57,127 nt of DNA from the NCBI GenBank assembly GCA_013812505.1, contig JACCTH010000030.1, positions 1 through 57,127 on the forward strand, read 5' to 3'. The stretch is from Acidimicrobiia bacterium (lineage in GTDB: Bacteria; Actinomycetota; Acidimicrobiia; Spongiisociales; ZC4RG35). This document shows, piece after piece, positions 42,173-50,896 of this stretch. Below the pieces are notes generated by a model. The model was not told where the DNA came from, did not search any database, and worked only from the letters and a program-made list of their open reading frames with translations. Each line of letters opens with the position of its first letter. Within the stretch, counting starts at the first letter, position 1. The position numbers and the translations under genes were made by a program.

Positions 42173-43879
42173 TCAGGGAGCCGGGCTCTCTCCGTCGGGG
42201 ACGAAGGCCGCCTCAATGCGAAGGTGGGTGTTAGGAGCCAATCCGGTAATCGTTGTTGTCTGGCCCAAAGGCCAGGACACCGTCAGCTCCGAGACTTCAG
42301 CTACTTTGGAAAAACCAAAGTGCGCCGTGGTCGGGTCGCCTGATAGATAGCCACTCACCGCCGTCAGCTCTCGGGTAAGGGTCCCGGCTGACGTGTACAG
42401 CGTCAATACCGATCCCACGACCGGTCGGTTGGAGACGAGTTCGACCTCGAGCGAGTCGCCTCCACAAATCTGGTTCTCGAACAACTCGCTGGGGCTATTG
42501 AGGTTGTTCACCACTATGTCAAGGTCGCCGTCACCGTCGAGATCCCCCATCGACATCCCTCGGCCACTGGAGATGCTGTTCAAGTTCCACTCTGGTCGAG
42601 GTACGAAGCCGTCCCCGCGATTGGCCAGTGCCACATTTTCCTCAACCAGCTCGCCGCCGGGGAGATGCGGGAAGACATCCATGGCCATCATCCCGTTGAC
42701 GACGTACAGGTCGAGGAGCCCGTCGTGGTCGAGGTCTCCGAACTTGGCCGACCATGACCACCCGGTGGCGGCCAGGCCCAGCCCAACGGCCTCGTTCTGC
42801 AAACCATCACCACCATGGTTGCGGTATAACGCATTGGCCATCTCTTGTCCGGGTGCTCCGCCCTGCATGCTGTCGAAGACCGGTTGCCATGCGGCGGCAG
42901 TCTCGGGATCATCCGAGGTTGGCCGCATGTCGGTCGCGAATATTTCGGCGACGCCATCATTGTCGATGTCCCCTGTGCTGAACCCCATGGTGGACATCGT
43001 TGTGCTGCGGGGAAGTGTGCCGGGCACCCAGCCGAAGTCGGAGTGGCTGAGGATGACGTCGGGGAACCCGAAGTCGTTGCCAATCCAGATCTCGCTCGAA
43101 CCGTCGCCGTCGAGATCCCGCACCAACATCGCTAGCGCATGTGAGGAATCGACGATTGTGTTCCCGACGAAAGCACCGTCGACGTTCTCGTAAACCACAA
43201 CCCCGCTTCGGTTCCCGCCCGCCGTGCGGCCGGCCGAGACATTGAGTTCGGCGTCGTAGGACGCCGTGACGAGATCCAGATCGCCGTCGCTGTCGAGATC
43301 GCTCCAGTCCATTGCGTAGGCGGCTGCGTCGACCCCTCGCATTGCCTGGATGACAAACTCTGCCCCGGATTCGTCAACTTCCTGGCGCAGCAACAGGGGA
43401 GGCAGGCTCCCCCGACTGAGAACGATGTCGGACAGACCATCGGCGTCAACATCGACGATGGCAACGGCTCGTCCCGAGTGAGCTATCCGCTGGGACGTGA
43501 ACTCAAGGCCCCCACGGTTCCAAAGCACGGTGGAGTCACCAATCATGGCGGCGAGGACTATGTCGAGGTCGCTGTCGTCATCGAGGTCGCCGATAGCGAC
43601 TCCACTGCCATTCGACTCAAAGAGCACCGCCGGCCCTTGGGTTCGGGTCTCATGATCGAGACGGTGCGATACGAACGACCCCGAGCACGCTTCTTCTTCA
43701 TAGGAAGAGACGTGAACCTCAATCTCGCTCCTGTCCGGGGACGATTCCACCACAATCGCTGTATCCGTAGGGCCACTACAGGCCGAGAGTGCGAGGAGCA
43801 TCACCACGCCGAGAGACCGTCCCGGAGCGGCAGCACTGAGCCGCGCTCCGGGACGGCGATTCGCCCGGGTATCAGCCAC
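42173..43879 (-). CDS. Secreted FG-GAP/ASPIC-UnbV lipoprotein
   Basis: The 568-residue protein has a lipoprotein signal (LGVVMLLALSACSG) and about seven calcium-loop FG-GAP/VCBS repeats, including IGDLDDDSDLDIVLA, WSDLDSDGDLDLVTA, RDLDGDGSSEIWIG, GDLDHDGLLDLYVV and MGDLDGDGDLDIVVN. A C-terminal ASPIC/UnbV domain follows (LTRELTAVSGYLSGDPTTAHFGFSKV). It is a CRTAC1-like beta-propeller, probably attached to the outside of the membrane. Its start overlaps the end of the ABC binding-protein gene by 8 nt, so it belongs to the importer operon. It may capture a glycan on the surface. Confidence 0.85.
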   Translation of the reverse strand: MADTRANRRPGARLSAAAPGRSLGVVMLLALSACSGPTDTAIVVESSPDRSEIEVHVSSYEEEACSGSFVSHRLDHETRTQGPAVLFESNGSGVAIGDLDDDSDLDIVLAAMIGDSTVLWNRGGLEFTSQRIAHSGRAVAIVDVDADGLSDIVLSRGSLPPLLLRQEVDESGAEFVIQAMRGVDAAAYAMDWSDLDSDGDLDLVTASYDAELNVSAGRTAGGNRSGVVVYENVDGAFVGNTIVDSSHALAMLVRDLDGDGSSEIWIGNDFGFPDVILSHSDFGWVPGTLPRSTTMSTMGFSTGDIDNDGVAEIFATDMRPTSDDPETAAAWQPVFDSMQGGAPGQEMANALYRNHGGDGLQNEAVGLGLAATGWSWSAKFGDLDHDGLLDLYVVNGMMAMDVFPHLPGGELVEENVALANRGDGFVPRPEWNLNSISSGRGMSMGDLDGDGDLDIVVNNLNSPSELFENQICGGDSLEVELVSNRPVVGSVLTLYTSAGTLTRELTAVSGYLSGDPTTAHFGFSKVAEVSELTVSWPLGQTTTITGLAPNTHLRIEAAFVPDGESPAP

Positions 43880-45311
43880 CGGTTGCTTCGTTGACCTGGC
43901 TGTTGGCCTCGGTTAGCAATGCTTGGATGTCGTCGGTGGAGCCGAAGATCCGGTCCTCGAAGTCGGTCATGATCGTCGAAACTTCGGCGAAGGCATCACC
44001 GATAGGGTTGAGGAACGTGCCCTCGGGATCGGCCGACTGATCGACGAAAGCCGAAATGTCGACACCTTGCTCGGCACGCAGATCGAGGACCAACTGGGTT
44101 CCTGAATCAATTGACGGGAAGACCACTCCGGTGGAACCGACCACGTCCAGACATGCGGGCGACGCGAGGTACTTCACGAATTCCCACGCGGCCTCCTGAT
44201 TCGGGCTCCCCGACCAGATCGAGTCGGCCAGGGAGTTGGTCGCACTTCTGCGGCCAACCGGACCCTCGGGTAGCCTCGCGAAGCCGCTGTTGATGTCCTC
44301 TGCATCGACGTAGCCGTTGATCATCCACGAGCCGTCCGGAACCAGGGCACCCTCCCCGGCGAGATACAGAGCGGTCGCGCCGAGACTCGACACGTCTGCG
44401 TAGGGGGGTGCGTAGCCTTTCTCATTCCACAGTGATCGCAACCACTCCAACGTCTCGACGAGCTCGGGAGCGTCATAGTTGTAGGTGTTGGACCACGGCT
44501 CGGGCTGGAACGTGAAACCGTTAGACACGGCGAGCCAACTCCAGTCCACATTGCCGATGCCATTGCCGTTGCCCTGCGGGATGAATCCATACTGGACGAC
44601 ATTCTCGGGATCGAAGTCGGGGCTGAGCCCATTGTTGCCGTTGGCATCGAGGGTCAACCGAGCGATGATCTCTTCGAACGTGCCACCGTCGGTGGGGTTC
44701 CATGTCGCCGAGTTGAGCTCTTCGGCCGTCACTCCGGCAGCCTCGAGCATGTCCACGTTATAGACAATCGCCACCGTATCCCAGTCCTTCGGCAGACCCC
44801 ACTGCACTCCGTCACGGACCCACAGGTCGACCAGTCCGGGTCGGTAAATGCCGAGATCGACATTGTCACGCTCGATCAGCGGCGCCAGGTCGACTAGGAG
44901 CCCTTTGTCGGCGAACTCGGGAACCTGCCCGATGTAGTTCGTGAAGATGTCGGGAGCATTCCCGGCAATCGTCGACGTCTGCAGGCCCGTCCAATAGTCA
45001 CCCCAGCCTATTTGTTCGAGAGCAATGGTGACGTTTGGGTTCGCTGCCATATAGTCGTCAGCGCACTGTTGGTACGCCGGCTGTTGGTTGGCGTCCCACA
45101 TCGCATAACGCAGGGAAACCGGCTCGCCGGTTGCAGCGGTTCCGCCGGTTGTAGCGGCTCCGCCGGTGGTCGCGGTTGGGGCGGCCGTAGTGGCGGCCGT
45201 CGAATCCACTCCTGTCTCACCAGTCCCGCTTCCACCGCACGCAATGGCGATGAGAGCAAAGACGGCGAGAAATGCGAGCCTTTGTTGCCTTCGATTTCCT
45301 AACTGAATCAT
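43872..45311 (-). CDS. ABC sugar-binding lipoprotein
   Basis: This 479-residue extracellular solute-binding protein (family 1) has a lipoprotein signal AVFALIAIACGGSG and a low-complexity Ala/Thr/Gly linker. The mature domain begins VSLRYAMWDANQQPAYQQCA, with PNVTIALEQIGWGDYWTGLQ and the domain-crossover blocks typical of maltose/raffinose/chitobiose-type receptors. The ATG at 45311 overlaps the stop of a 21-codon mini-frame upstream that is a partial tandem copy of its own 5' end. It feeds the two permeases encoded upstream. Confidence 0.9.
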   Translation of the reverse strand: MIQLGNRRQQRLAFLAVFALIAIACGGSGTGETGVDSTAATTAAPTATTGGAATTGGTAATGEPVSLRYAMWDANQQPAYQQCADDYMAANPNVTIALEQIGWGDYWTGLQTSTIAGNAPDIFTNYIGQVPEFADKGLLVDLAPLIERDNVDLGIYRPGLVDLWVRDGVQWGLPKDWDTVAIVYNVDMLEAAGVTAEELNSATWNPTDGGTFEEIIARLTLDANGNNGLSPDFDPENVVQYGFIPQGNGNGIGNVDWSWLAVSNGFTFQPEPWSNTYNYDAPELVETLEWLRSLWNEKGYAPPYADVSSLGATALYLAGEGALVPDGSWMINGYVDAEDINSGFARLPEGPVGRRSATNSLADSIWSGSPNQEAAWEFVKYLASPACLDVVGSTGVVFPSIDSGTQLVLDLRAEQGVDISAFVDQSADPEGTFLNPIGDAFAEVSTIMTDFEDRIFGSTDDIQALLTEANSQVNEATGG

Positions 45312-45373
45312 TGATCGATCCCTCCTTCTCGCAATGCGAGCTCTTTCTGCCTTGGGGTTCCTAACTGAACCAT
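45308..45373 (-). CDS. 21-aa leader frame from tandem duplication
   Basis: The frame MVQLGTPRQKELALREGGID Q starts at ATG 45373 with AGGAGG 8 nt upstream and ends with a TGA that overlaps the binding-protein ATG (ATGA). The 62-bp unit repeats: AGAAGGAGG(A/G)ATCGATCA, ATG and TTCAGTTAGGAA occur twice, and the binding protein begins MIQLGNRRQQRLAF. It is therefore a duplicated translation start, likely translationally coupled to the binding protein. Confidence 0.6.
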   Translation of the reverse strand: MVQLGTPRQKELALREGGIDQ

Positions 45374-45426
45374 TGATCGATTCCTCCTTCTAGTGGTTGG
45401 TGCTTGGTCTGATCGCGGTCCGGTCG

Positions 45427-46356
45427 TCATTTCAGCCCCGTGTAAGTGAGGGCATTGATCATCCGACGCGCCGCGAACATGAAGACGATGAGGATGGGCA
45501 CCGCCGACAAGAGTGAGCCCCCCATGAGCCCACCCCAATCGGGCGCACCCTGAGGAGTCGAGCTGCGGAACACGCCGAGCGCAACTGTCAGGGTGCGAGT
45601 TCCCTCGCCCTGGCCGACGATGAATGGCCAGAGGAAGTCGTTCCACTCGGTGACAAAGGTGAGGGTCGCCAGAGTGGCGATCGGGCCGACACTGAGCGGG
45701 ACGATGATGGAGGCGAACGTGCGGATTCGACCTGCACCGTCTAGGCGTGCCGCTTCCTCGAGTTCGCTCGGGAGCGTCAAGAAGAACTGGCGAAGGAAGA
45801 AGACCGCGAAAGGCGTCATCAGGAAGTGCGGTGCGACGATCCCGGCGTAGGTGTTGATCCACCCCAGGTCGCGCATGAGAACGAAGTTGGGGATCAAGGT
45901 GACGATCGGGGGCACCAGCAGCGCGCCGACGAACAAATAGAAGATGGCGTTCCGTAACGGGAACGAGAGACGCGCGAACGCGTATGCCGCCATCGAGCTG
46001 AACGACACCATGGCGACAGTGATCAGCGTCACAACGATGAACGAGTTCTTCAACGCAGAGGGAAAGTCGAGCTGGGCAGCGGTCCCTGATGCTGCAACTG
46101 CCTCCTCGGTGGTCATCAGACCGAGTACTCGCTCGAAGTTGTCATCGGTCACAGTGGGCGGCGTCAGCGACTCGGGGCTGGAGTAGATCTGGGCAGGCGG
46201 GGTCAGGGCAGTGCGGAGCACCCACAGCAACGGGAGGACGGTGACCAGCAGAAAGAACGCGATGGTCAGCCAACCGAGCGCGGATCTGCTCTTCCGCCGT
46301 CGCCGCAGGACGAACTTCGGCAGAGCAGGCTCAACCGCGGCCGGCGCGTCAAGCAC
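45427..46356 (-). CDS. ABC sugar permease, MalG-like
   Basis: The start is GTG 46356, which overlaps the end of the other permease gene by 8 nt. The 309-residue protein has six membrane helices, starting LGWLTIAFFLLVTVLPLLWV. The ATPase-contact loop (EAA motif) is ELEEAARLDGAGRIRTFASI IVPLSVGP. The C-terminus ends MFAARRMINALTYTGLK, typical of carbohydrate-uptake-1 family inner-membrane components. It pairs with the upstream permease. No ATP-binding subunit gene is in the window, so a shared MsmK/UgpC-type ATPase elsewhere is likely. Confidence 0.9.
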   Translation of the reverse strand: MLDAPAAVEPALPKFVLRRRRKSRSALGWLTIAFFLLVTVLPLLWVLRTALTPPAQIYSSPESLTPPTVTDDNFERVLGLMTTEEAVAASGTAAQLDFPSALKNSFIVVTLITVAMVSFSSMAAYAFARLSFPLRNAIFYLFVGALLVPPIVTLIPNFVLMRDLGWINTYAGIVAPHFLMTPFAVFFLRQFFLTLPSELEEAARLDGAGRIRTFASIIVPLSVGPIATLATLTFVTEWNDFLWPFIVGQGEGTRTLTVALGVFRSSTPQGAPDWGGLMGGSLLSAVPILIVFMFAARRMINALTYTGLK

Positions 46357-47269
46357 GGTTGTCTCTCCCGAATACACGGAACTGGAGGACCGAAACGATG
46401 GCTGCGATGACGAATAGGGCAACTGCAAGCGTGGTGGCGTAGCCGAAGTCGAATCGCTTGAACGCCAGTTCGTAGATGTACCACATGAACACCCGGGTGG
46501 CTCCACCAGGCCCGCCTTCGGTAGTCACCGCGATCGTGTCGAAGATCTGCAGCGAGCCGACCACGCTTGTGACTGTGACAAAAAGAAGCACCGGGCGCAG
46601 CATCGGGACCGTCACTCGACGGAACTGTTGCCACTCGCTGGCGCCGTCAACTTTCGCTGCCTCGTACAAAGCGCGGTCGATGGTCGCGATGCCCGCCACG
46701 AGGAGCAGGGTGGAGAACCCGAGGTGCCGCCAGACGTTGATAAACGCGATGGTCGGAATGGCCTGGGTCTCAGAACCGAGGAACGCCTGGGAGCCAACTC
46801 CAACGAGGTCAAGGAAATGATTGACGATGCCGATGGCGGGATCCAGGATCCACAGCCACACCAGCCCTGCCACGACGTTTGAGATCAGGAACGGGAGGAT
46901 CAGCACGGCCCGGACGAGGATCGAAGCGGTGACCTTGTCCAGGATCGCGGCGAGGCCAAGAGCTATGCCAACTTGCACCGGAACGTTGATGACCACATAC
47001 GTCGCCGTCAAGCGGATCGCGCGTAGGAACTGATCGTCGGAGAACAGTCGCGAGTAATTGTCGAGACCTACGTTGGTTGGGTCACTGAACAAGTCGAAGT
47101 CGGTAAACGTGTAACCCACCGCGCGCCACAACGGAAGTATGTGGAACACAAACAGTCCCACAAGTGCAGGCAGCATGAACAACCATGCGGCGCCGGCTTC
47201 CCTTGTCCCCCACGAGGCCAGCCATCTCCTCCCGACGCCGTCAACCCGGGCGTGGGCGACTAAGGCCAT
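46349..47269 (-). CDS. ABC sugar permease, MalF-like
   Basis: This 306-residue permease has six membrane helices, starting GAAWLFMLPALVGLFVFHIL, and the EAA loop YEAAKVDGASEWQQFRRVTVPMLRP that docks the ATPase. Short N-terminal and P2-loop regions resemble those of UgpA/LacF-type sugar permeases. Its start overlaps the end of the Gfo/Idh gene by 10 bp and its stop overlaps the second permease, showing a tightly packed operon. Confidence 0.9.
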   Translation of the reverse strand: MALVAHARVDGVGRRWLASWGTREAGAAWLFMLPALVGLFVFHILPLWRAVGYTFTDFDLFSDPTNVGLDNYSRLFSDDQFLRAIRLTATYVVINVPVQVGIALGLAAILDKVTASILVRAVLILPFLISNVVAGLVWLWILDPAIGIVNHFLDLVGVGSQAFLGSETQAIPTIAFINVWRHLGFSTLLLVAGIATIDRALYEAAKVDGASEWQQFRRVTVPMLRPVLLFVTVTSVVGSLQIFDTIAVTTEGGPGGATRVFMWYIYELAFKRFDFGYATTLAVALFVIAAIVSVLQFRVFGRDNRA

Positions 47270-48471
47270 TGCTTTCCAACCTCCACCGGAGGGGCGCCGA
47301 GGTCCGGTACTTCAAGCACTTTGCCTTCTTGCGCAGATGACTCATGAGCCACGATTCCCGGCAGGCAATACCGGGCAGAATCCCAGACGTTGTTCGGAGG
47401 CATGGTCCCGTCGACAACAGCTCGGATGAAGTCGTCGACGAGGAAGTGATGCGACCCCTCATGGCCATTCGGTATGCCCGAGAAGGTGTGAGGCAGCCGG
47501 CTGACGTCATGGATCGGCGCGAATCCCGAAAGTGACCCTACGAGCCCCTTCGAGACGGGTTCGTCCAGCTCGCTAGGCCCGGGCGCGGTGCGCAACAACT
47601 CCGTGACGTCGAGGAACTCACCATCAAGAGTGTTCCACGACGCTGCGCTCGTCTGCTGCTCGAACGATGCGCGTGTGCCGAAGAGGCTCAGCCGTACCTC
47701 GGGCTGGGGATAGGCGTGGTATCCGACCCGTCGGAATTCATTGATTCTGCACATCCCCCCGTCTGAGGTTCTGAACAGAGCCGTCTGATTGCTCATGGCG
47801 TTCCCCCAAACGGACACGGCCTGGTCGAACACCCCGTCATCGTGAGAGTCGACCTGGCCCAGGCACGACACTGATGTCATGCGAGCGCCGGTGACCGACA
47901 GCACCATCGCGATGCTGTGAGTCGGGTACAACATCGGAGGGAAGCTGGCAGTCGACTTCCAGTTCCTACCGCCGCTGTGTTCGTACGCCTCATAAAAGCC
48001 CAGGCTCATGTCGTGGAGGTATTCGCCCTCGCCATAGACAAACCGGCCGAAGTCACCACGAGCGAACCGCTCCCGGCTGAATATGGCTGCCGGGTAGTAG
48101 TAGCTCGTCTCACCGACCATGTATGTGAGCCCGGTCTCCACCACCATCTCCGTCAGTAGTCGCAACTCCTCAGCCGTAGTGGCAGCCGGTACCGCTGAGT
48201 AAACGTGCTTACCGGCGGAGAGTGCAGCAATGGCTATCGGGGCATGCGTCCAACGCTGCGTGAAGATGGCTACCGCATCCACGCCAGACGCCAACAACTC
48301 CTCATGCGAATCGAACAGCCGCTCGATCCCAAACTGGCGAGCAGATTGATTTCGTCGCTCAGAGACGGGCTCCGCCAAAGCTATCTCGTCGACGTCCGGA
48401 TGGGCCCCGAACAGCGTTATGAATCTGCTCCCAAACAGACCGGCTCCAATGAGACCGACTACCAGCCCCAA
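47260..48471 (-). CDS. Gfo/Idh/MocA-family dehydrogenase
   Basis: This 403-residue NAD(P)-dependent sugar or cyclitol dehydrogenase has the nucleotide loop VVGLIGAGLFGSRFITLFGA. The second strand and loop are GVDAVAIFTQRWTHAPIAIA and SAGKHVYSAVPAATT, where Val-Pro replaces the usual EKP lysine. The catalytic-domain start is VGETSYYYPAAIFSRERF. Loss of the EKP Lys departs from the standard active site. It is the first gene of the importer operon (start TTG 48471 after AAGGAGG), divergent from AraC. Confidence 0.8.
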   Translation of the reverse strand: MGLVVGLIGAGLFGSRFITLFGAHPDVDEIALAEPVSERRNQSARQFGIERLFDSHEELLASGVDAVAIFTQRWTHAPIAIAALSAGKHVYSAVPAATTAEELRLLTEMVVETGLTYMVGETSYYYPAAIFSRERFARGDFGRFVYGEGEYLHDMSLGFYEAYEHSGGRNWKSTASFPPMLYPTHSIAMVLSVTGARMTSVSCLGQVDSHDDGVFDQAVSVWGNAMSNQTALFRTSDGGMCRINEFRRVGYHAYPQPEVRLSLFGTRASFEQQTSAASWNTLDGEFLDVTELLRTAPGPSELDEPVSKGLVGSLSGFAPIHDVSRLPHTFSGIPNGHEGSHHFLVDDFIRAVVDGTMPPNNVWDSARYCLPGIVAHESSAQEGKVLEVPDLGAPPVEVGKQWP

Positions 48472-48560
48472 GATAGGCCTCCTTCTCGTCGAAACGTAGC
48501 GAGGTCAGGATCTAGAAGTCCTCCTCGATCCTGTTGTATTCATGCAGTATTCTGACTTTT

Positions 48561-49442
48561 GTGGACGTTTTGGACACCGTCGACGACTCTGGCGAATATG
48601 GCTTCCAGGTCTGGAAAGCGCGGTGGGGCGGCACGATCCGGGCGCATCGCCACAACGATGTAGAGGTGAATCTGATCGTTAGCGGCTGGGCTGAATACCT
48701 GATGGCCGGAGTCCGGGTTCGGTTGGAGCCGGGGCGCCTGGGAGTGTTTTGGGCCGCAACCCCGCATCATGCATTCGGTCAACACCCCCAAACCGAGGCG
48801 TGCTGGTTGCTGCTACCAATGTCATGGCTCTGGAAATGGGGCGCTCCCCCAGAACTCAGAGCCGCGTTGCTCGCCGGCAAGTTGCTACTGGAATCGGAAT
48901 CCGAGTCGGGCGACGTCGGAGCAATCGAACGTTGGTCGGTGATGCTCGACCGGGGCGAGCTCCCGTGGCGTCGGATCGTCGAACTCGAGGTCGAGGCGCG
49001 GTTTCGGCGGCTATTCCTTCGCGGGTTCGAACCCTTGGGACCGGAGGGAGGAACGGGAAAGCTCGAAACCCCCGGCCACGGTGCAAGAGTGATTCCTCAG
49101 CGAAGTGGCGACCTGTCCGAGAGCACCGTTGAGCAAATGGCGTGGTACCTGAGCACGCGATTCGCCGAACCGATCAAAGTCGAGGATATCGCGCGCCACG
49201 TCTCCCTTCATCCGAACTATGCGATGCGACTCTTCCGTCGGCAAGCCGGTATGACGCTGATCGACTACCTGACCCGTCAGCGGGTCGCCGAAGCCCAGCG
49301 ACGGCTAATCACGACGTCGGACGACGTGTTGAAAATCGCAATCGACAGTGGTTTCCGCTCGGCCAGCCGGTTTCACGAGGCTTTCCGACACCAAACAGGC
49401 ACAACACCCGGCCGCTACCGCCGTGCCAACGCCTTGGCATGA
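48561..49442 (+). CDS. AraC-family transcriptional regulator
   Basis: This regulator of about 293 residues has an N-terminal cupin-like sensor (IRAHRHNDVEVNLIVSGWAE, RLGVFWAATPHHAFG) and a C-terminal double HTH: AEPIKVEDIARHVSLHPNYA then MRLFRRQAGMTLIDYLTRQR, and DDVLKIAIDSGFRSASRFHE AFRHQTGTTPGRYR. The start is uncertain: GTG 48561 gives a family-like opening, while a TTG at 48534 would add nine residues. It is divergent from the Gfo/Idh and importer operon and is its likely sugar-responsive activator. Confidence 0.85.
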   Translation: MDVLDTVDDSGEYGFQVWKARWGGTIRAHRHNDVEVNLIVSGWAEYLMAGVRVRLEPGRLGVFWAATPHHAFGQHPQTEACWLLLPMSWLWKWGAPPELRAALLAGKLLLESESESGDVGAIERWSVMLDRGELPWRRIVELEVEARFRRLFLRGFEPLGPEGGTGKLETPGHGARVIPQRSGDLSESTVEQMAWYLSTRFAEPIKVEDIARHVSLHPNYAMRLFRRQAGMTLIDYLTRQRVAEAQRRLITTSDDVLKIAIDSGFRSASRFHEAFRHQTGTTPGRYRRANALA

Positions 49443-49492
49443 TCGACGGTGGGATCCACGTTCGAGCTTACGAATTGCAGACCCAAAGGTGA

Positions 49493-49506
49493 ACGTCTTC
49501 AGACGT
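49493..49506. terminator. Small palindrome downstream of AraC
   Basis: ACGTCT, TC, AGACGT is a perfect 6-bp-arm hairpin 50 bp after the AraC stop, between two convergent genes. It is short and lacks a T-run, so the assignment is tentative. Confidence 0.4.
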
Positions 49507-49536
49507 AAACACGGAAACCCGATGCTGACGAGGGTC

Positions 49537-50201
49537 TTAGGCGGGCGCTAACGCCGGGGAGCTGGTACTGAGCAGCAAGGTCTCCCAGGCGTTGGTGGCC
49601 GGCTGCAGCCATGGCCAAAGCTGAGATGCCAGGCTGGTCAGCTCGGTGGTGACGGCGGTGGGAAGTCCCGCCAGGTAGGTGCCGCCCGCCTTGCGAAGAG
49701 CCCTCACCCGGCCGGGCCCCGTAAGGCGGGCGCCCCCATACGGGAGTGAGTTCGTGTCACCCAACCGAATGGTCGGCCGACGTCCCGCGGACCGGAGCGC
49801 CGACACGGTCGTGAACGAGCCTTCGCCTCTCCGACCCACAAGATGGTCTGCCCATCCTCAAGCTCCGAAGCTATCAACTCGGCCACGGGCCTGTGGCCGA
49901 ACGACGGCACGGAGACGATCACCAGCGCCACACCCTTTATCGCAGCTGCGGGATCGAGCGAGGTTCGAGCAACCGATGCGAGCCGCTCCTCCCCAACATC
50001 CTCGAACGTCACCCGCACCCCTCGAGCGGCGGCGACAGCTTCGACACTGGCGGAAAAACGAGGCTGGTCGGCCACGGTGACCTCGACGCCGGCCAGACTC
50101 AGCTCGGCCGCGATCGTCAGCGCGCCCCGCCGCTCCCAAGAACTACGGCGCGGTCCGGAAGCCGAATCATCGACCCAGGCTTCATTCCCAACATCAATCA
50201 T
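49537..50201 (-). pseudogene. NAD/octopine dehydrogenase-like gene, broken and truncated
   Basis: Pieces in three frames join into the N-terminal domain of an opine-dehydrogenase-like protein. MIRLPDRAVVLGSGG is followed by ALTIAAELSLAGVEVTVADQ, then DPAAAIKGVALVIVSVPSFG and ELEDGQTILWVGE, and after a shift near 49840 by GEGSFTTVSALRSAGRRPTI and GGARLTGPGRVRALRKAGGT. The shifts lie in G/C runs. The protein ends around 49537 with NAWETLLLSTSSPALAPA, lacking the catalytic C-terminal half. It is decayed, or truncated at a rearrangement, and its start lies 8 bp from the end of the MgtC-like gene. Confidence 0.65.
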
Positions 50202-50880
50202 GAAGGTCGTAGTGGCGCCGCAGCTCGACGTGTCTCACCTCTCCCCACCCACGCATCTCGTTGGTTAAGTCGTCAAGCTCGGAAAGCTTGCGGCCGGCCA
50301 CAGTTACGAACACCTGCCGAAGAGATGTCTCGGTGTCGTCTCGTATCTTCAGATCCTCCACCCGCAGGTGGTGGCGCTCAAGAGAGTCGAGGACTGGTCG
50401 CAGAGTTCCTTTGCCCTGCTCGTACTGGATCTCAATCGTGACGATCTTTGAGCTCAATGATGCCACCGAGGGTTTGGCCACCCGCAGGCCGACCAGCGTC
50501 ACGAGAACTATGGCGGTGGCGATGATCGTGGCCAATGAAGCCCCGGCGCCGGCGGCTACGCCCAAGGCGCCGGTGAGCCACAGTGTTGCCGCCGAGGTGA
50601 GACCGCGGATGGACGGTCCCTGGCGGATGATCATGCCGGCCCCGATGAAGCCGATACCGCTGGCCACCTGGGCGGCAACCCGGGCCGGGTCGACATTGGG
50701 AGTGCGAGCGACATCAGCAAAGCCGTACGCGCCGGCGATAGTGAACATAGCGGCCCCGAGGGCAACGAGAGCATGAGTTCTCATCCCTGCCTCGTGCTGG
50801 TTGAGTTGACGCTCGAGCCCTATGACAAGCCCAACCAGCGCTGCCAAGCCCAGGCGGCTCCCGAGTTCTAAGCCATCCAT
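50194..50880 (-). CDS. MgtC/SapB-family membrane protein
   Basis: This 228-residue MgtC/SapB-family protein has the signature LAALVGLVIGLERQLNQHEAG then MRTHALVALGAAMFTIAGAY. Further helices include VASGIGFIGAGMIIRQGPSI and LWLTGALGVAAGAGASLATI. The C-terminal about 80 residues are a soluble ACT-like domain (VTIEIQYEQGKGTLRPVLDS). MgtC proteins affect magnesium homeostasis and ATP synthase in pathogens; environmental homologues are of uncertain function. It is adjacent to iolB, but separated by a gap with its own ribosome binding site, so any functional link is unproven. Confidence 0.85.
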   Translation of the reverse strand: MDGLELGSRLGLAALVGLVIGLERQLNQHEAGMRTHALVALGAAMFTIAGAYGFADVARTPNVDPARVAAQVASGIGFIGAGMIIRQGPSIRGLTSAATLWLTGALGVAAGAGASLATIIATAIVLVTLVGLRVAKPSVASLSSKIVTIEIQYEQGKGTLRPVLDSLERHHLRVEDLKIRDDTETSLRQVFVTVAGRKLSELDDLTNEMRGWGEVRHVELRRHYDLHD

Positions 50881-50896
50881 GCTGATCCTCCTCTAT

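Noticed and set aside
42173-43879. Integrin-like adhesin of a pathogenicity locus
   Set aside because: The FG-GAP repeats come with an ASPIC/UnbV domain and sit in a sugar-import operon; nothing nearby suggests pathogenicity.
50194-50880. MgtC as part of the inositol operon
   Set aside because: It is separated from iolB by a 16-bp gap with its own ribosome binding site, and no known inositol role exists; co-transcription is possible but function is not implied.
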